A stretch of 64,000 bases of DNA from Carboxylicivirga sp. M1479 (GTDB lineage Bacteria; Bacteroidota; Bacteroidia; Bacteroidales; Marinilabiliaceae): contig NZ_VKDE01000009.1 in NCBI RefSeq assembly GCF_007097485.1, positions 56,524 to 120,523 of the forward strand, in the 5' to 3' direction. Shown in pieces: positions 44,898-53,563 of the stretch. The notes beneath the pieces are model-generated. The model ran no database searches. It was not told where the DNA came from and saw nothing but the letters and a program-made list of their open reading frames with translations. How positions within the stretch are numbered: the stretch's first letter is position 1; each line of letters starts with the position of its first letter. The position numbers and the translations under genes are program-made.

Positions 44898-46232
44898 ATG
44901 AAATTACTAAAGAAGTTACTTAAGGTAGTGGGTTTATTAGTGCTAATATTATTCATCGGTTTAGGGTTTGTTTTATACCCTCTACTTCGCGGTGCAACAG
45001 GGTATTCAGCTAAAATGCTCTGCTCGGGTGTGTTTGTTGAAGGCATGTCGCAACAGCAAGTAGAGCAAATGGAATTAACAGCTTTTCCATTTAATAACGT
45101 TGTTAATGTGGTGGATGAGGAAACCAAAACCGTTAAAAGTTCCATCTTTGGTTTGGTATCCCAAACGGCTACTTATGCCGATGGAGTTGGCGCCACCTTA
45201 TTTCCCAAAGGCAACAGCAGCATTAATGAGAGGTTATCCTTGCCAAGGAGTAAATTTGATACTTTGCCATGGCCACAAGGAAGTGTTCTGGTTGATAACA
45301 TACCTCAAGGAGTAGATGTAGAAGGATTGAGACAATTCATTGATCAGCAATTCGAAGAAACTTCGCGCGCTGTTGTGGTTGTTAAAGACGGACAGATTAT
45401 AGAAGAGAAATATGCCGAAGGAATTAATGAATTTACTCCTTTGTTGGGCTGGAGCATGACTAAAACGATTACCGCCGCTTTGACTGGCATATTGGTAAAA
45501 GAAGGGAAGTTAGATATAAATGATGCAGCTGACATAGAAGCATGGCAGAACGATGAGCGAAGTGAAATTACACTTAACAACTTATTGCAAATGAGTAGCG
45601 GTCTCGCCTGGAACGAAGACTACTCAAAAACACAACTAACCGATGTTTCGCAAATGTTGTACGTTGAATCGGATATGTATGCTTATGCCATTTCTCCTGA
45701 GGCCGCAGTAAAGCCTGATTCTATCTGGAAATATTCGTCGGGTACAACTAACATTATTTCAGGGATATTGCGTTCATGCTTCAATAATTATAATGATTAC
45801 TATCAGTTCCCACAAAAAGCATTGTTCAATAAACTTGGGATGCAGCATAGCTATATTGAAACTGATGCTACGGGCACATTTGTGGGCTCATCATACGGTT
45901 ATTGCTCGGCTCGTGATTGGGCCCGTTTTGGTATGCTTTATTTGAATAAGGGAAATTGGATGGGCGAACAATTATTGCCAGATTGGTGGGTCGATTACAG
46001 TACACGCCCTGCCCGTGCATCCAATGGTAAATATGGTGCTCAGCTGTGGTTGAATGCATCGCAGATTCATATGCCCGATATGCCTGCAGATGTTTATTTC
46101 CTTAATGGTTACCGAGGACAACGAGTTGCTGTTATGCCATCAAAAAATATGGTTGTGGTATGTTTAAACTCAAAAGCGGAAGAAATTGATTATAATTGGT
46201 ACCTCAATCAAATGATGACTTATGTCGATTAA
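44898..46232 (+). CDS. Beta-lactamase-fold serine hydrolase, membrane anchored
   Basis: 444 residues from ATG 44898; an in-frame TTG at 44889 is less likely. An N-terminal membrane anchor (KVVGLLVLILFIGLGFVLYPLL) leads to a class C beta-lactamase / DD-peptidase / esterase fold. Nucleophile motif S186-M-T-K189 (GWSMTKTITA), Tyr motif in WKYSSGTTN, C-terminal YGAQLWLN region. Members range from esterases to peptidoglycan enzymes; the substrate cannot be told. The next gene overlaps its end by 11 bp, so the pair is coupled. Confidence 0.85.
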   Translation: MKLLKKLLKVVGLLVLILFIGLGFVLYPLLRGATGYSAKMLCSGVFVEGMSQQQVEQMELTAFPFNNVVNVVDEETKTVKSSIFGLVSQTATYADGVGATLFPKGNSSINERLSLPRSKFDTLPWPQGSVLVDNIPQGVDVEGLRQFIDQQFEETSRAVVVVKDGQIIEEKYAEGINEFTPLLGWSMTKTITAALTGILVKEGKLDINDAADIEAWQNDERSEITLNNLLQMSSGLAWNEDYSKTQLTDVSQMLYVESDMYAYAISPEAAVKPDSIWKYSSGTTNIISGILRSCFNNYNDYYQFPQKALFNKLGMQHSYIETDATGTFVGSSYGYCSARDWARFGMLYLNKGNWMGEQLLPDWWVDYSTRPARASNGKYGAQLWLNASQIHMPDMPADVYFLNGYRGQRVAVMPSKNMVVVCLNSKAEEIDYNWYLNQMMTYVD

Positions 46233-47154
46233 TACCTTTACGAGGCCTGTTTATATTCTATTTGTTCTCCATTTTATGACATTATCAAACTGTTTTTCAC
46301 AAGCGATTATTCCGCTATGGGAGGGTGTGCCACCGCGAAATATCGAGCATGAAATTAAAGAAATTAGAGAAGTATCGCCTTGGGGAGGCGCCAAAATACT
46401 AAGTGGTGTGTCTGAGCCCGAATTATGGTTTTTTAAAAGCAAAAGTGATGCCGAGTGTCCAGCTATTATCATCTGCCCTGGTGGTGGATACGCTAAGGAG
46501 GCCTATGAACATGAAGGTACGCAAGTGGCCGAATGGTTAAGTCAACAAGGTTTGCATGCATTTGTGTTAAAATACCGTTTGCCCAATGCTCGTATATGCT
46601 CTCGCCCTACTTATGTGCCGCTAATGGATGCACAAAGAGCAGTTCAATTAGTTAAGGAGTTGTCAGGCGATTACAAAATTCAAGTGAATCAAGTTGGTAT
46701 CATGGGATTTTCAGCAGGAGGTCATTTGGCCGCATCGTGCTCTAACTTATTTGAACCAGTTGATATCGCTTTGGGTACAGATCCTATCAAACCAGATTTT
46801 TCTATCCTGCTCTATCCAGTTATTTCCATGAAAAGCGAATTAACACATGGAGGCAGTCGAAATAATCTTCTTGGTAAAAGTCCGTCAAAAGAACTAATCA
46901 AGCAGTTTTCGTTGGAACAACAGACATCTGCTCAAACCCCTCCCACATTTATTTGCCATGCTAAAGATGATGAAGCTGTTTCTATTCAAAACTCTAAGGT
47001 TTATGCCGAGTCTCTAAACAAATATGGTGTTCATCACACATTTCACATTCTCAGTGAAGGAGGTCATGGCTTTGGTATGCGCGATGATTCTCCTGCTTTT
47101 ATCTGGACCAGCTACCTGGAAGAGTGGCTACGTGCTAATGTGTTGAGTAAATAA
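46222..47154 (+). CDS. Alpha/beta hydrolase, xylan-esterase-like (BD-FAE type)
   Basis: 310 residues; the N-terminus (1-26) is a signal peptide. Oxyanion-hole motif IIICPGGGYAKEAYEHEG, nucleophile S164 in GIMGFSAGGHLAAS, acid D249 or D250 in CHAKDDEAVS and H282 in SEGGHGFGM. The pattern matches the exported acetyl-xylan / feruloyl esterases of Bacteroidota carbohydrate clusters. Begins inside the end of the serine hydrolase gene, so the two are probably translated together. Whether it acts on polysaccharide acetyl groups is inference from the family. Confidence 0.85.
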   Translation: MSINTFTRPVYILFVLHFMTLSNCFSQAIIPLWEGVPPRNIEHEIKEIREVSPWGGAKILSGVSEPELWFFKSKSDAECPAIIICPGGGYAKEAYEHEGTQVAEWLSQQGLHAFVLKYRLPNARICSRPTYVPLMDAQRAVQLVKELSGDYKIQVNQVGIMGFSAGGHLAASCSNLFEPVDIALGTDPIKPDFSILLYPVISMKSELTHGGSRNNLLGKSPSKELIKQFSLEQQTSAQTPPTFICHAKDDEAVSIQNSKVYAESLNKYGVHHTFHILSEGGHGFGMRDDSPAFIWTSYLEEWLRANVLSK

Positions 47155-47271
47155 ACTAGTTATTCGCAATTCATCGGTGTTATTCCGCAATTCGCCGAAT
47201 TTGTATAGTTTGTAAGCTCAAATCCCAATACTTTAGTGTCATAATTAGTAAGTAATTTAAAATACATAGTT

Positions 47272-47973
47272 ATGAATGAAGTAAGGAAACACAATAAGCG
47301 AGGCCTTTTAGGAGCCTTTTTAGTAGCAATAGGAGTATTATTGTTGTTAGGGAACTTGGGGTATTTACCATATGTGGTAACCGATGTTTTATTTAGCTGG
47401 CCAATGATTTTAGTTGCCATTGGTTTGTTCAACTTAATTAAGCGAGAATATACAGCGGCATTCATTTTACTGAGTATTGCCACTTTTTTTCTATTGCCCG
47501 ATTTGTTTTACGGCCTTAACTATCGTGATGTATTTAAGTTCTGGCCTTTACTTTTGGTTTTAGTTGGTGTGGCTTTCTTTCTTAAAAGTCGAGAGATGAA
47601 ACCGAAGCATGCCATCTCAGCAAATTCAGATGAATACATTGATGAGGTAGATGTATTCGGAGGCGGTGTAACACAAGTAGAATCAGTCAATTTCAGAGGA
47701 GGTAAGGTAACAGCTGTATTTGGTGGTGGAGAAGTTTATATGGATCGCTGCAAAATGTCACCCGATGGTGCGGTATTGGATATTGCCATGATATTTGGAG
47801 GTACTAAAATTATTGTTCCACGTGATTGGAATGTTAAAACAGAAGTGGTTTCAATTTTTGGTGGTTTTGCCGATAAGCGCAATTTTTTCTCTGATAAGCC
47901 AAGTGAGCCATCAAAAACCTTGATCATAAAAGGAGTTGCTATTTTTGGTGGTGGCGAAATTAGAAGCATTTAA
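47272..47973 (+). CDS. LiaF-like membrane protein (DUF5668 + cell-wall-stress domain)
   Basis: 233 residues. Four membrane helices in the first ~105 residues (RRGLLGAFLVAIGVLLLLGNLG, then two similar GLFNLI/LLPDLF hairpins) followed by a soluble beta-helix-like domain with repeated VFGGG / IFGG strands (EVDVFGGGV, AVFGGGEVYMDRC, IFGGTKIIVP, SIFGGFADKR, AIFGGGEIRSI). In Firmicutes LiaF restrains the LiaRS envelope-stress pair; here it lies 12 bp before a LytS-type sensor kinase, so an analogous regulatory role is likely but inferred. Confidence 0.85.
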   Translation: MNEVRKHNKRGLLGAFLVAIGVLLLLGNLGYLPYVVTDVLFSWPMILVAIGLFNLIKREYTAAFILLSIATFFLLPDLFYGLNYRDVFKFWPLLLVLVGVAFFLKSREMKPKHAISANSDEYIDEVDVFGGGVTQVESVNFRGGKVTAVFGGGEVYMDRCKMSPDGAVLDIAMIFGGTKIIVPRDWNVKTEVVSIFGGFADKRNFFSDKPSEPSKTLIIKGVAIFGGGEIRSI

Positions 47974-47985
47974 TACCACCTTGTT

Positions 47986-49053
47986 ATGAATCATCCGATT
48001 TTTTCTGAGCTGCGTATTTTAAAGCTATACGCCTTAGTGTGGCTGGTTGTAAGTGCTGTTCATACATTTATTAATGTCCTCATTTATGAATTGCCCATTG
48101 AAGTTGCTATAATCGATAGTTTAACTTTTAATGTGCTCATGTTCTTTTTTGGCCTGAGTATATGGTACCCTATTTTTTATGTAGATCGTTCAAAGGGCAA
48201 GGGTAATATGCTGCTTCAATACAGCTTGGTAGGAGTGCTAATTGTTGGGATGTGGTTGTTTTTATCTTACCAATTCCTAGAGCTGGTAATTGAAGAGGAG
48301 TTAATGGAGCAACTTTTAAGCCGAAACGCTTTAATTATGAGAGCGACTGTAGGCGGTTTAATATTCATGCTTTTCGTATTGGTTTATTACATGCTAATTT
48401 TTTACAACGAGCTGGAAGAGAAAAATAGACAGCACGAAACGATGAATCGTCTTCTGCGCGAGACAGAGTTAAAGGCGCTCAAATCACAATTAAATCCACA
48501 CTTTTTATTCAATAGCTTAAACAGTGTTAGTGCTTTAACCATTTCTGACTCAGATGCAGCCCGCGAAATGATTAATAAGTTGTCGGATTTTATGCGCTAT
48601 TCTTTAAAAAAGAACGAAGATGCTCTTTTGCCCTTGCGACAAGAGTTGAAGAATATTGCCCGCTACATGGAAATTGAAAAAGTAAGGTTTGGCGATAGAC
48701 TTTTGTGCGAATCGGAAGTGCCTCAAGAGTGTAAAGACGTAATGGTACCAGTTCTAATATTGCAACCCATATTTGAAAATGCCATTAAGCATGGTGTATA
48801 TGAAAGTATTGAGCCGGTTAGTATAAGAACATATTGCCGTATGCATAATGGCTTCTTAGAGGTAAGCGTTATTAATAATTTCGAGGATGATGAGCATCAG
48901 CGTAAGGGTGAAGGGCTAGGGTTAGCTAATGTTCAGAATCGCCTGCAACTTATATATAATCGAAATGATTTATTGACAATCAATAAAGAAAATAGCTATT
49001 TTGAAGTACTTATCCGCTTTCCACATGATCGTTCTAATGGTCTAAAAACCTGA
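47986..49053 (+). CDS. LytS/YehU-type sensor histidine kinase
   Basis: 355 residues. Four membrane helices (1-140) act as sensor, then a coiled coil (LEEKNRQHETMNRLLRETELKALKSQ) and the His_kinase domain with phospho-acceptor His172 in LNPHFLFNSLNS. The ATPase part has ILQPIFENAIKHGV (N box) and GEGLGLANVQNRL (G box). Partner of the LytTR regulator downstream; normally such pairs touch, but here 214 bp carrying leader-element copy A separate them. Confidence 0.92.
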   Translation: MNHPIFSELRILKLYALVWLVVSAVHTFINVLIYELPIEVAIIDSLTFNVLMFFFGLSIWYPIFYVDRSKGKGNMLLQYSLVGVLIVGMWLFLSYQFLELVIEEELMEQLLSRNALIMRATVGGLIFMLFVLVYYMLIFYNELEEKNRQHETMNRLLRETELKALKSQLNPHFLFNSLNSVSALTISDSDAAREMINKLSDFMRYSLKKNEDALLPLRQELKNIARYMEIEKVRFGDRLLCESEVPQECKDVMVPVLILQPIFENAIKHGVYESIEPVSIRTYCRMHNGFLEVSVINNFEDDEHQRKGEGLGLANVQNRLQLIYNRNDLLTINKENSYFEVLIRFPHDRSNGLKT

Positions 49054-49057
49054 AAAT

Positions 49058-49267
49058 ATGAAACGCGCATGTAAATTTGATTATCCAAATTAACACACAG
49101 GTGGATGATGAAATTTTCTTGAGAGTTCCATCCCGATAAATCGGGACAAGTAGTGGCAATAAAAACAAATTTAAACGCATGAAACGAGCCATGAGGATTC
49201 CTTCTCACACAGGAGGATGACAAAAATAGCGAGTTCCATATGGCCAATGAATACAAATTTTAGACAT
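49058..49267 (+). repeat. Dispersed leader element, copy A
   Basis: About 210 bp sharing long identical blocks with 59863-60053: CATGTAAATTTGATTATCC, GATGATGA, CTTGAGAGTT, ATGAAACGAGC, CAGGAGGATGACAAAA, TAGCGAGTTCCATATGG and AATGAATACAAATTTTAGAC. Inside are two related sub-repeats, each running from ATGAAACG to a (CA)CACAGG-GGATGA end, at 49058-49110 and 49179-49220. The first includes an 11-codon frame (MKRACKFDYPN), the second the 13-codon frame reported separately. A TCCCGA-TAAA-TCGGGA hairpin (~49130-49145) is present only in this copy. The element ends exactly at the lytR-like start. Confidence 0.85.
49179..49220 (+). CDS. Putative 13-residue leader peptide, element copy A
   Basis: ATG at 49179 encodes MKRAMRIPSHTGG and stops with TGA at 49218. 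The stop overlaps the next ATG as ATGA (49217-49220), and AGGAGG lies immediately before it. Copy B encodes MKRAMRNASHAGG with identical length and overlap. Of five base differences between the copies two are synonymous, so coding is suggested but not proven. It could couple translation to the in-frame extension of the regulator. Confidence 0.4.
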   Translation: MKRAMRIPSHTGG

Positions 49268-50011
49268 ATGAAATATAAAGCATTGATCATTGACGATGAG
49301 CCACCTGCGAGAAGCATTGTTAAGGCCTATTTGAAAAAACACCAAGAGATTGATGTTGTTGGTGAGTGTGCCAATGGTTTTGAAGCCATAAAGGCCATAA
49401 AAGAGAAACAGCCGCAATTGTTATTTCTCGATATTCAGATGCCTAAAGTAACAGGTTTGGAATTGTTAGAGGTGATTGATGAACCCGTACAGGTAGTTTT
49501 TACAACGGCCTATGATCAATATGCTTTAAAAGCGTTTGAGTTAAATGCTGTTGATTATTTATTAAAGCCTTTTGACGAGAGTCGATTCGATGGGGCGGTG
49601 GAGAAAGTACTTGGTAAATTGCAATCGGGTCAGTCATCCAACAATACCAATATTGAGCAAATGCAGAATGAGAATACTGAGTTGCTTGAGCGTATTGTAG
49701 TAAAGAAAGGTACTAAGCTGGAGGTAATTGATCTCAATCATTTATGGTACATCGAAGCGCAAGATGATTATGTGATGCTTTATTCCGAAAAAGGGCATCA
49801 TCTTAAATCTAAAACGATGAAGTATTTCGAAGAGCATCTTCCTGCTGATCAGTTTGTTCGTATTCATCGTAGTTACATTATTAATGTTGATAAAATTAAG
49901 GCCCTGGAGCCTTACGATAAAGACACCTATTTGGCCATTATCCATCCTGATTGTAAATTAAAAGTCAGTCGTACTGGCTATAAAAAGCTAAAAGAGAAAA
50001 TGGATTTTTAA
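49268..50011 (+). CDS. LytTR-family response regulator
   Basis: 247 residues from ATG 49268 (MKYKALIIDDEPPARSIV, the usual N-terminus). Receiver domain with D9/D10 acidic pair, phospho-acceptor D55 in LLFLDIQMPK, and Thr/Lys of the switch (TTAYDQYALKAF, YLLKPFDESRF). A LytTR DNA-binding domain follows (~140-247, HLWYIEAQDDYVMLYS and FVRIHRSYIINVDKI). The frame is open upstream to ATG 49217, which would add 17 residues (MTKIASSIWPMNTNFRH) from the leader element; the same extension precedes an unrelated gene at 60054, so 49268 is preferred. Cognate kinase: 47986-49053. Confidence 0.92.
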   Translation: MKYKALIIDDEPPARSIVKAYLKKHQEIDVVGECANGFEAIKAIKEKQPQLLFLDIQMPKVTGLELLEVIDEPVQVVFTTAYDQYALKAFELNAVDYLLKPFDESRFDGAVEKVLGKLQSGQSSNNTNIEQMQNENTELLERIVVKKGTKLEVIDLNHLWYIEAQDDYVMLYSEKGHHLKSKTMKYFEEHLPADQFVRIHRSYIINVDKIKALEPYDKDTYLAIIHPDCKLKVSRTGYKKLKEKMDF

Positions 50012-50131
50012 TTTTTAAACACGTATTTGCTACCATTTTCTAAGAAGGTTTGGCATTCTAATGCTTCTAGAAATTAATTTCTATCAACAATAAATCTTAA
50101 GCCTTTCCTCTTTATTATTGTGTCTTTATCG

Positions 50132-50139
50132 TATTTTTG
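50132..50139 (+). promoter_or_regulatory. Candidate -7 box for ribF
   Basis: TATTTTTG fits TAnnTTTG only 15 nt before the ribF GTG, implying a very short 5' UTR if used. Confidence 0.4.
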
Positions 50140-50154
50140 CCAAAAACGCAATAA

Positions 50155-51090
50155 GTGAAAGTACATTCCGATTTTTCCAGGTTTAAAGCACGCAAGCCAG
50201 TTATTACCATTGGTATGTTTGATGGTGTTCATACTGGTCATCGTGAATTGCTGGGGCAATTAACCAGTCAAGCCAAAGCTGTAGGAGGCGAATCGGTAGT
50301 GATCACTTTCTGGCCACATCCGCGCATGGTATTGAAACAGGATGAGGATAAATTACGTTTTTTGACATCGCCCGAGGAACGTACCAAATTATTTAGTCAA
50401 CTGGGCATCGATCATTTGGTATTAATCCCCTTTTCTTTAGAACTCGCCAGCCTCACTGCCGAGGAGTTTATTCAGCAGATATTAATTAAGCAGCTTCGCA
50501 TCTATCATCTAATGGTGGGTTATAATCATCGATTTGGAAAAGGGCGCCAGCACAGTTACGAGGAGTATCAATCTTTTGCTCGTCAATACGATTTTCGAAT
50601 TTCAATGGTGGAGGTTGTTTTAACCGATGGTATGCAAACCAGTTCAACCGATATTCGTAAGCACCTCTCAATAGGTGAAATGGAGGCCGCCAATAAAATA
50701 TTGGGTTACCAATACACTGTTTCGGGCCGTGTAGTGGGCGGTCAGCAATTGGGCCGACGCATAGGATATCCGACCGCAAACATAGAAGTGGAAGAGCCAC
50801 ATAAATTAATACCACCCGATGGCGTTTATGCCGTACAGGTGCGTGTGGAAGGTAAAAAATATGGTGGGATGCTCAATATTGGTTATCGACCAACTGTTAA
50901 CCACAATGTTGATCACCGTTCGCTCGAAGTACACATTTTTGATTTTAATCGCGATATCTATTCCGAAGAAATAGAATTACATTTTATCCAACGTGTACGC
51001 GATGAGCAAAAGTTTGATAATGTGGATGAACTCATATCTCAACTTAAAATAGATGAACTTAAAATTAGGCAAATAGTTGATAGTTATTAA
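50155..51090 (+). CDS. ribF: Bifunctional riboflavin kinase / FMN adenylyltransferase
   Basis: 311 residues from a GTG start. Converts riboflavin to FMN and FAD. The N-terminal FAD synthetase domain has ITIGMFDGVHTGHRELL (nucleotidyl-transferase HxGH-like) and SSTDIRKHLSIG; the C-terminal kinase has GRRIGYPTANIEVEE (PTAN Mg/ATP site) with PPDGVYAVQV and the catalytic Glu near HRSLEVHIFDFNRDIY. No FMN riboswitch is seen. Single gene ahead of ahcY. Confidence 0.95.
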   Translation: MKVHSDFSRFKARKPVITIGMFDGVHTGHRELLGQLTSQAKAVGGESVVITFWPHPRMVLKQDEDKLRFLTSPEERTKLFSQLGIDHLVLIPFSLELASLTAEEFIQQILIKQLRIYHLMVGYNHRFGKGRQHSYEEYQSFARQYDFRISMVEVVLTDGMQTSSTDIRKHLSIGEMEAANKILGYQYTVSGRVVGGQQLGRRIGYPTANIEVEEPHKLIPPDGVYAVQVRVEGKKYGGMLNIGYRPTVNHNVDHRSLEVHIFDFNRDIYSEEIELHFIQRVRDEQKFDNVDELISQLKIDELKIRQIVDSY

Positions 51091-51140
51091 TCTACTGACT
51101 ATTATCTGATAATCTAATGTTCTAATACTCTAATTTTTAC

Positions 51141-51148
51141 TACTTTTG
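51141..51148 (+). promoter_or_regulatory. Candidate -7 box for ahcY
   Basis: TACTTTTG fits TAnnTTTG, ~48 nt before the ahcY start; -33 partner not clear. Confidence 0.5.
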
Positions 51149-51195
51149 TAGTCCTTTTTAAAATACGGATATAATAAAACATTAAAAATACCAAT

Positions 51196-52599
51196 ATGGC
51201 CGATTATAAAGTAGCTGACATGAGTCTGGCTGAATACGGACGAAAAGAAATTTTGATCGCAGAGAAAGAGATGCCTGGCTTAATGGCATTGCGCGAAAAA
51301 TATGGGAAAGAAAAGCCATTGAAAGGTGCACGTGTTATGGGTTCATTGCACATGACCATTCAAACAGCTGTGTTAATTGAAACATTAGTTGACTTAGGTG
51401 CCGATGTTCGTTGGTGTAGCTGTAACATTTATAGTACTCAGGATCATGCTGCCGCGGCAATTGCAGAAGCGGGAGTGCCTGTGTTTGCTTGGAAAGGTGA
51501 AACGTTGGAAGAGTACTGGTGGTGTACTGAGAAGGCCTTGAACTTTGGTAATGGCTTAGGACCAGAAATGATTGTTGATGATGGCGGAGATGCTACATTG
51601 ATGATTCATAAAGGTGCTCAGGCATTAGAAGATGCTTCATTTTTAGATGCTGATTACTCGGCAGAAGGTGAAGATTACCGTGAATTAATTGCCTTGGTAA
51701 AACGTACTTTTAATGAAGATCCTCAACGTTGGGCTAATGTAGCCAAAGGAATTAAGGGTGTTAGTGAAGAAACAACAACAGGTGTTCACCGTCTATACCA
51801 GATGATGGAACGTGGAGAGTTATTATTCCCTGCCATTAATGTTAACGATTCAGTTACCAAGTCTAAGTTCGACAACTTATATGGATGTCGCGAAAGTTTA
51901 GCTGACGGAATCAAGCGTGGTACTGATGTGATGGTTGCTGGTAAAACTGTTCTTGTTTGCGGATACGGTGATGTGGGTAAAGGATGTGCACAAAGTATGC
52001 GTGGATTTGGTGCCCGTGTAATTGTTACTGAGATTGACCCTATTTGTGCGCTTCAGGCGGCTATGGAAGGTTACGAAGTCTCAACCGTTGAAAATGCTTT
52101 ACCAGAGGCTAATATTGTTGTTACTACTACTGGTAATAAAGATGTGATTACCATTGATCACATGGCTGCAATGAAAGATCAAACCATTGTTTGTAACATT
52201 GGTCATTTTGATAATGAAATTCAAGTTGAGAAGTTAGAGAACTTCCCTGGAATCAAAGAAATTAACATCAAACCACAGGTTGATCAGTTTGATTTTCCTG
52301 ATGGACACAGCATCATATTATTGTCTCGTGGTCGTTTGGTAAACTTAGGTAATGCTACTGGTCATCCAAGTTTCGTGATGAGTAACTCATTTACCAACCA
52401 AACTTTGGCGCAAATCGAGATTTGGAAGAATGATTACGAAGTAGGTGTGTATACTTTACCTAAGCATTTAGATGAGGAAGTAGCACGTTTACACCTTGAG
52501 CAGTTGGGTGTTAAATTAACACGATTAACTGACGAGCAGGCAGAATACATCGGCATCAATCCTGATGGTCCATATAAGCCAGAGCACTACAGATACTAA
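51196..52599 (+). CDS. ahcY: Adenosylhomocysteinase
   Basis: 467 residues. NAD-dependent cleavage of S-adenosylhomocysteine to homocysteine and adenosine, closing the methylation cycle. [39 protein letters not shown], the NAD-binding [14 protein letters not shown], and the C-terminal [11 protein letters not shown] (Lys and Tyr contact NAD) are all canonical. The ~40-residue insertion around [21 protein letters not shown] is found in many bacterial forms. Strong terminator follows. Confidence 0.97.
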   Translation: MADYKVADMSLAEYGRKEILIAEKEMPGLMALREKYGKEKPLKGARVMGSLHMTIQTAVLIETLVDLGADVRWCSCNIYSTQDHAAAAIAEAGVPVFAWKGETLEEYWWCTEKALNFGNGLGPEMIVDDGGDATLMIHKGAQALEDASFLDADYSAEGEDYRELIALVKRTFNEDPQRWANVAKGIKGVSEETTTGVHRLYQMMERGELLFPAINVNDSVTKSKFDNLYGCRESLADGIKRGTDVMVAGKTVLVCGYGDVGKGCAQSMRGFGARVIVTEIDPICALQAAMEGYEVSTVENALPEANIVVTTTGNKDVITIDHMAAMKDQTIVCNIGHFDNEIQVEKLENFPGIKEINIKPQVDQFDFPDGHSIILLSRGRLVNLGNATGHPSFVMSNSFTNQTLAQIEIWKNDYEVGVYTLPKHLDEEVARLHLEQLGVKLTRLTDEQAEYIGINPDGPYKPEHYRY

Positions 52600-52619
52600 A
52601 AAATAGTAGAATATAATTC

Positions 52620-52652
52620 AAAGGCCTTAGGATTTATCTTAAGGCCTTTTTT
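52620..52652. terminator. Terminator between ahcY and the ECF sigma gene
   Basis: AAAGGCCTTA (52620-52629) pairs with TAAGGCCTTT (52640-52649), 10 bp, then a T-run; A-rich on the other side, so it can serve the convergent sigma gene too. Confidence 0.88.
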
Positions 52653-52656
52653 GCGA

Positions 52657-53286
52657 TTAGGCAATGTAATGACCAATAAAGCCAAGTAGCGGCAGGTATT
52701 CTTTTAAGGCTTGACGAAGGTGTTTCAAGGCCTTGCTAATATGCTTCTCAACGGCCTTTTCGCTTATGTCCAGTTTGGCGGCAATTTCTTTGTTTCTGAG
52801 TTCCTGTTGACGACTCATCAAAAATACCTCTAAACACTTTGGTGGTAGTTGTTGAAGCGCTTGCTGGTACTTGTCGCTCAGTTCCTGTTCAATAATACTA
52901 TGGATAGAATCTGAATTTGTTTCGTAATACAATGCTTCTTTTTCCGATAAAACAGACTCATTTCCGCGTGCCGACTGTTCCCTTATTTGCTTCAGGCATT
53001 TGTTGCGAGTTACACCAAACAAGTAACTATTAAGTGATGTTGAAATAGATAAACTATTGCGCTGTGTCCATAACACCATAAACACATCTTGTACCATATC
53101 TCGTGCTACATCATCAGATACAAATTTACAGGCATAATAAAACAACGATTTGGAGTACTTAGAGAACAACTCTTTGTACACTTTGGTATCGCTCCTCTTT
53201 AAGGCGTCTAATATGATTTTTTCCGATGGGTTCATGCTCTTAACTGGCTTCAAATATACGGATTCATCCATGAATACACGTAACAT
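52657..53286 (-). CDS. ECF sigma factor, FecI type
   Basis: 209 residues from ATG 53286; starts at 53271 and 53235 (MNPSEKIIL) are also plausible. Sigma region 2 has LFYYACKFVSDDVARDMVQDVFMVLW, region 4 has LPPKCLEVFLMSRQQELRNKEIAAKLDISEKAVEKHISKALKHL with the helix-turn-helix. The Bacteroidota pattern is that a FecR-type anti-sigma and an STN-bearing SusC couple glycan uptake to sigma release. That pair lies divergently next to it, so it probably switches on the 53564-63688 locus. Confidence 0.93.
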   Translation of the reverse strand: MLRVFMDESVYLKPVKSMNPSEKIILDALKRSDTKVYKELFSKYSKSLFYYACKFVSDDVARDMVQDVFMVLWTQRNSLSISTSLNSYLFGVTRNKCLKQIREQSARGNESVLSEKEALYYETNSDSIHSIIEQELSDKYQQALQQLPPKCLEVFLMSRQQELRNKEIAAKLDISEKAVEKHISKALKHLRQALKEYLPLLGFIGHYIA

Positions 53287-53520
53287 TTGTCATGTGCTCA
53301 AAATCACTTTGTACGATGTGTTTGTTTAAATAAATATCCTGCAACAAATTCTACTTCTTCGTAATAGCTTATCTTGAAGAGTTAGCTTCTATAATATTGA
53401 TAGATTAGTCACATCTTAGTTCTGTATTTTTTAAGAGTTGTTAATGTGTTCAACAATAGTCTTGTATGGGATTAAAGAAACTAAAAGTAAAACTTTTTAA
53501 AAGAAATTAACTTTTTGAGG

Positions 53521-53530
53521 TAGGGTAACC
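53521..53530 (+). promoter_or_regulatory. Possible ECF-type promoter element before fecR
   Basis: TAGGGTAACC sits ~35 nt before the FecR start within the 277-bp divergent gap. Similar GGTAA blocks precede FecR genes of Bacteroidota loci in my memory; the -10 part is unassigned. Tentative. Confidence 0.25.
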
Positions 53531-53563
53531 GCTCATATTTGGAACATACTAAAAAACAATTGA

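Noticed and set aside
49217..49219. ATG 49217 as the true start of the LytTR regulator
   Set aside because: The 17 extra residues belong to the dispersed element, also found before an unrelated gene, while 49268 gives the normal receiver N-terminus. Kept open as a finding because the frame is conserved.
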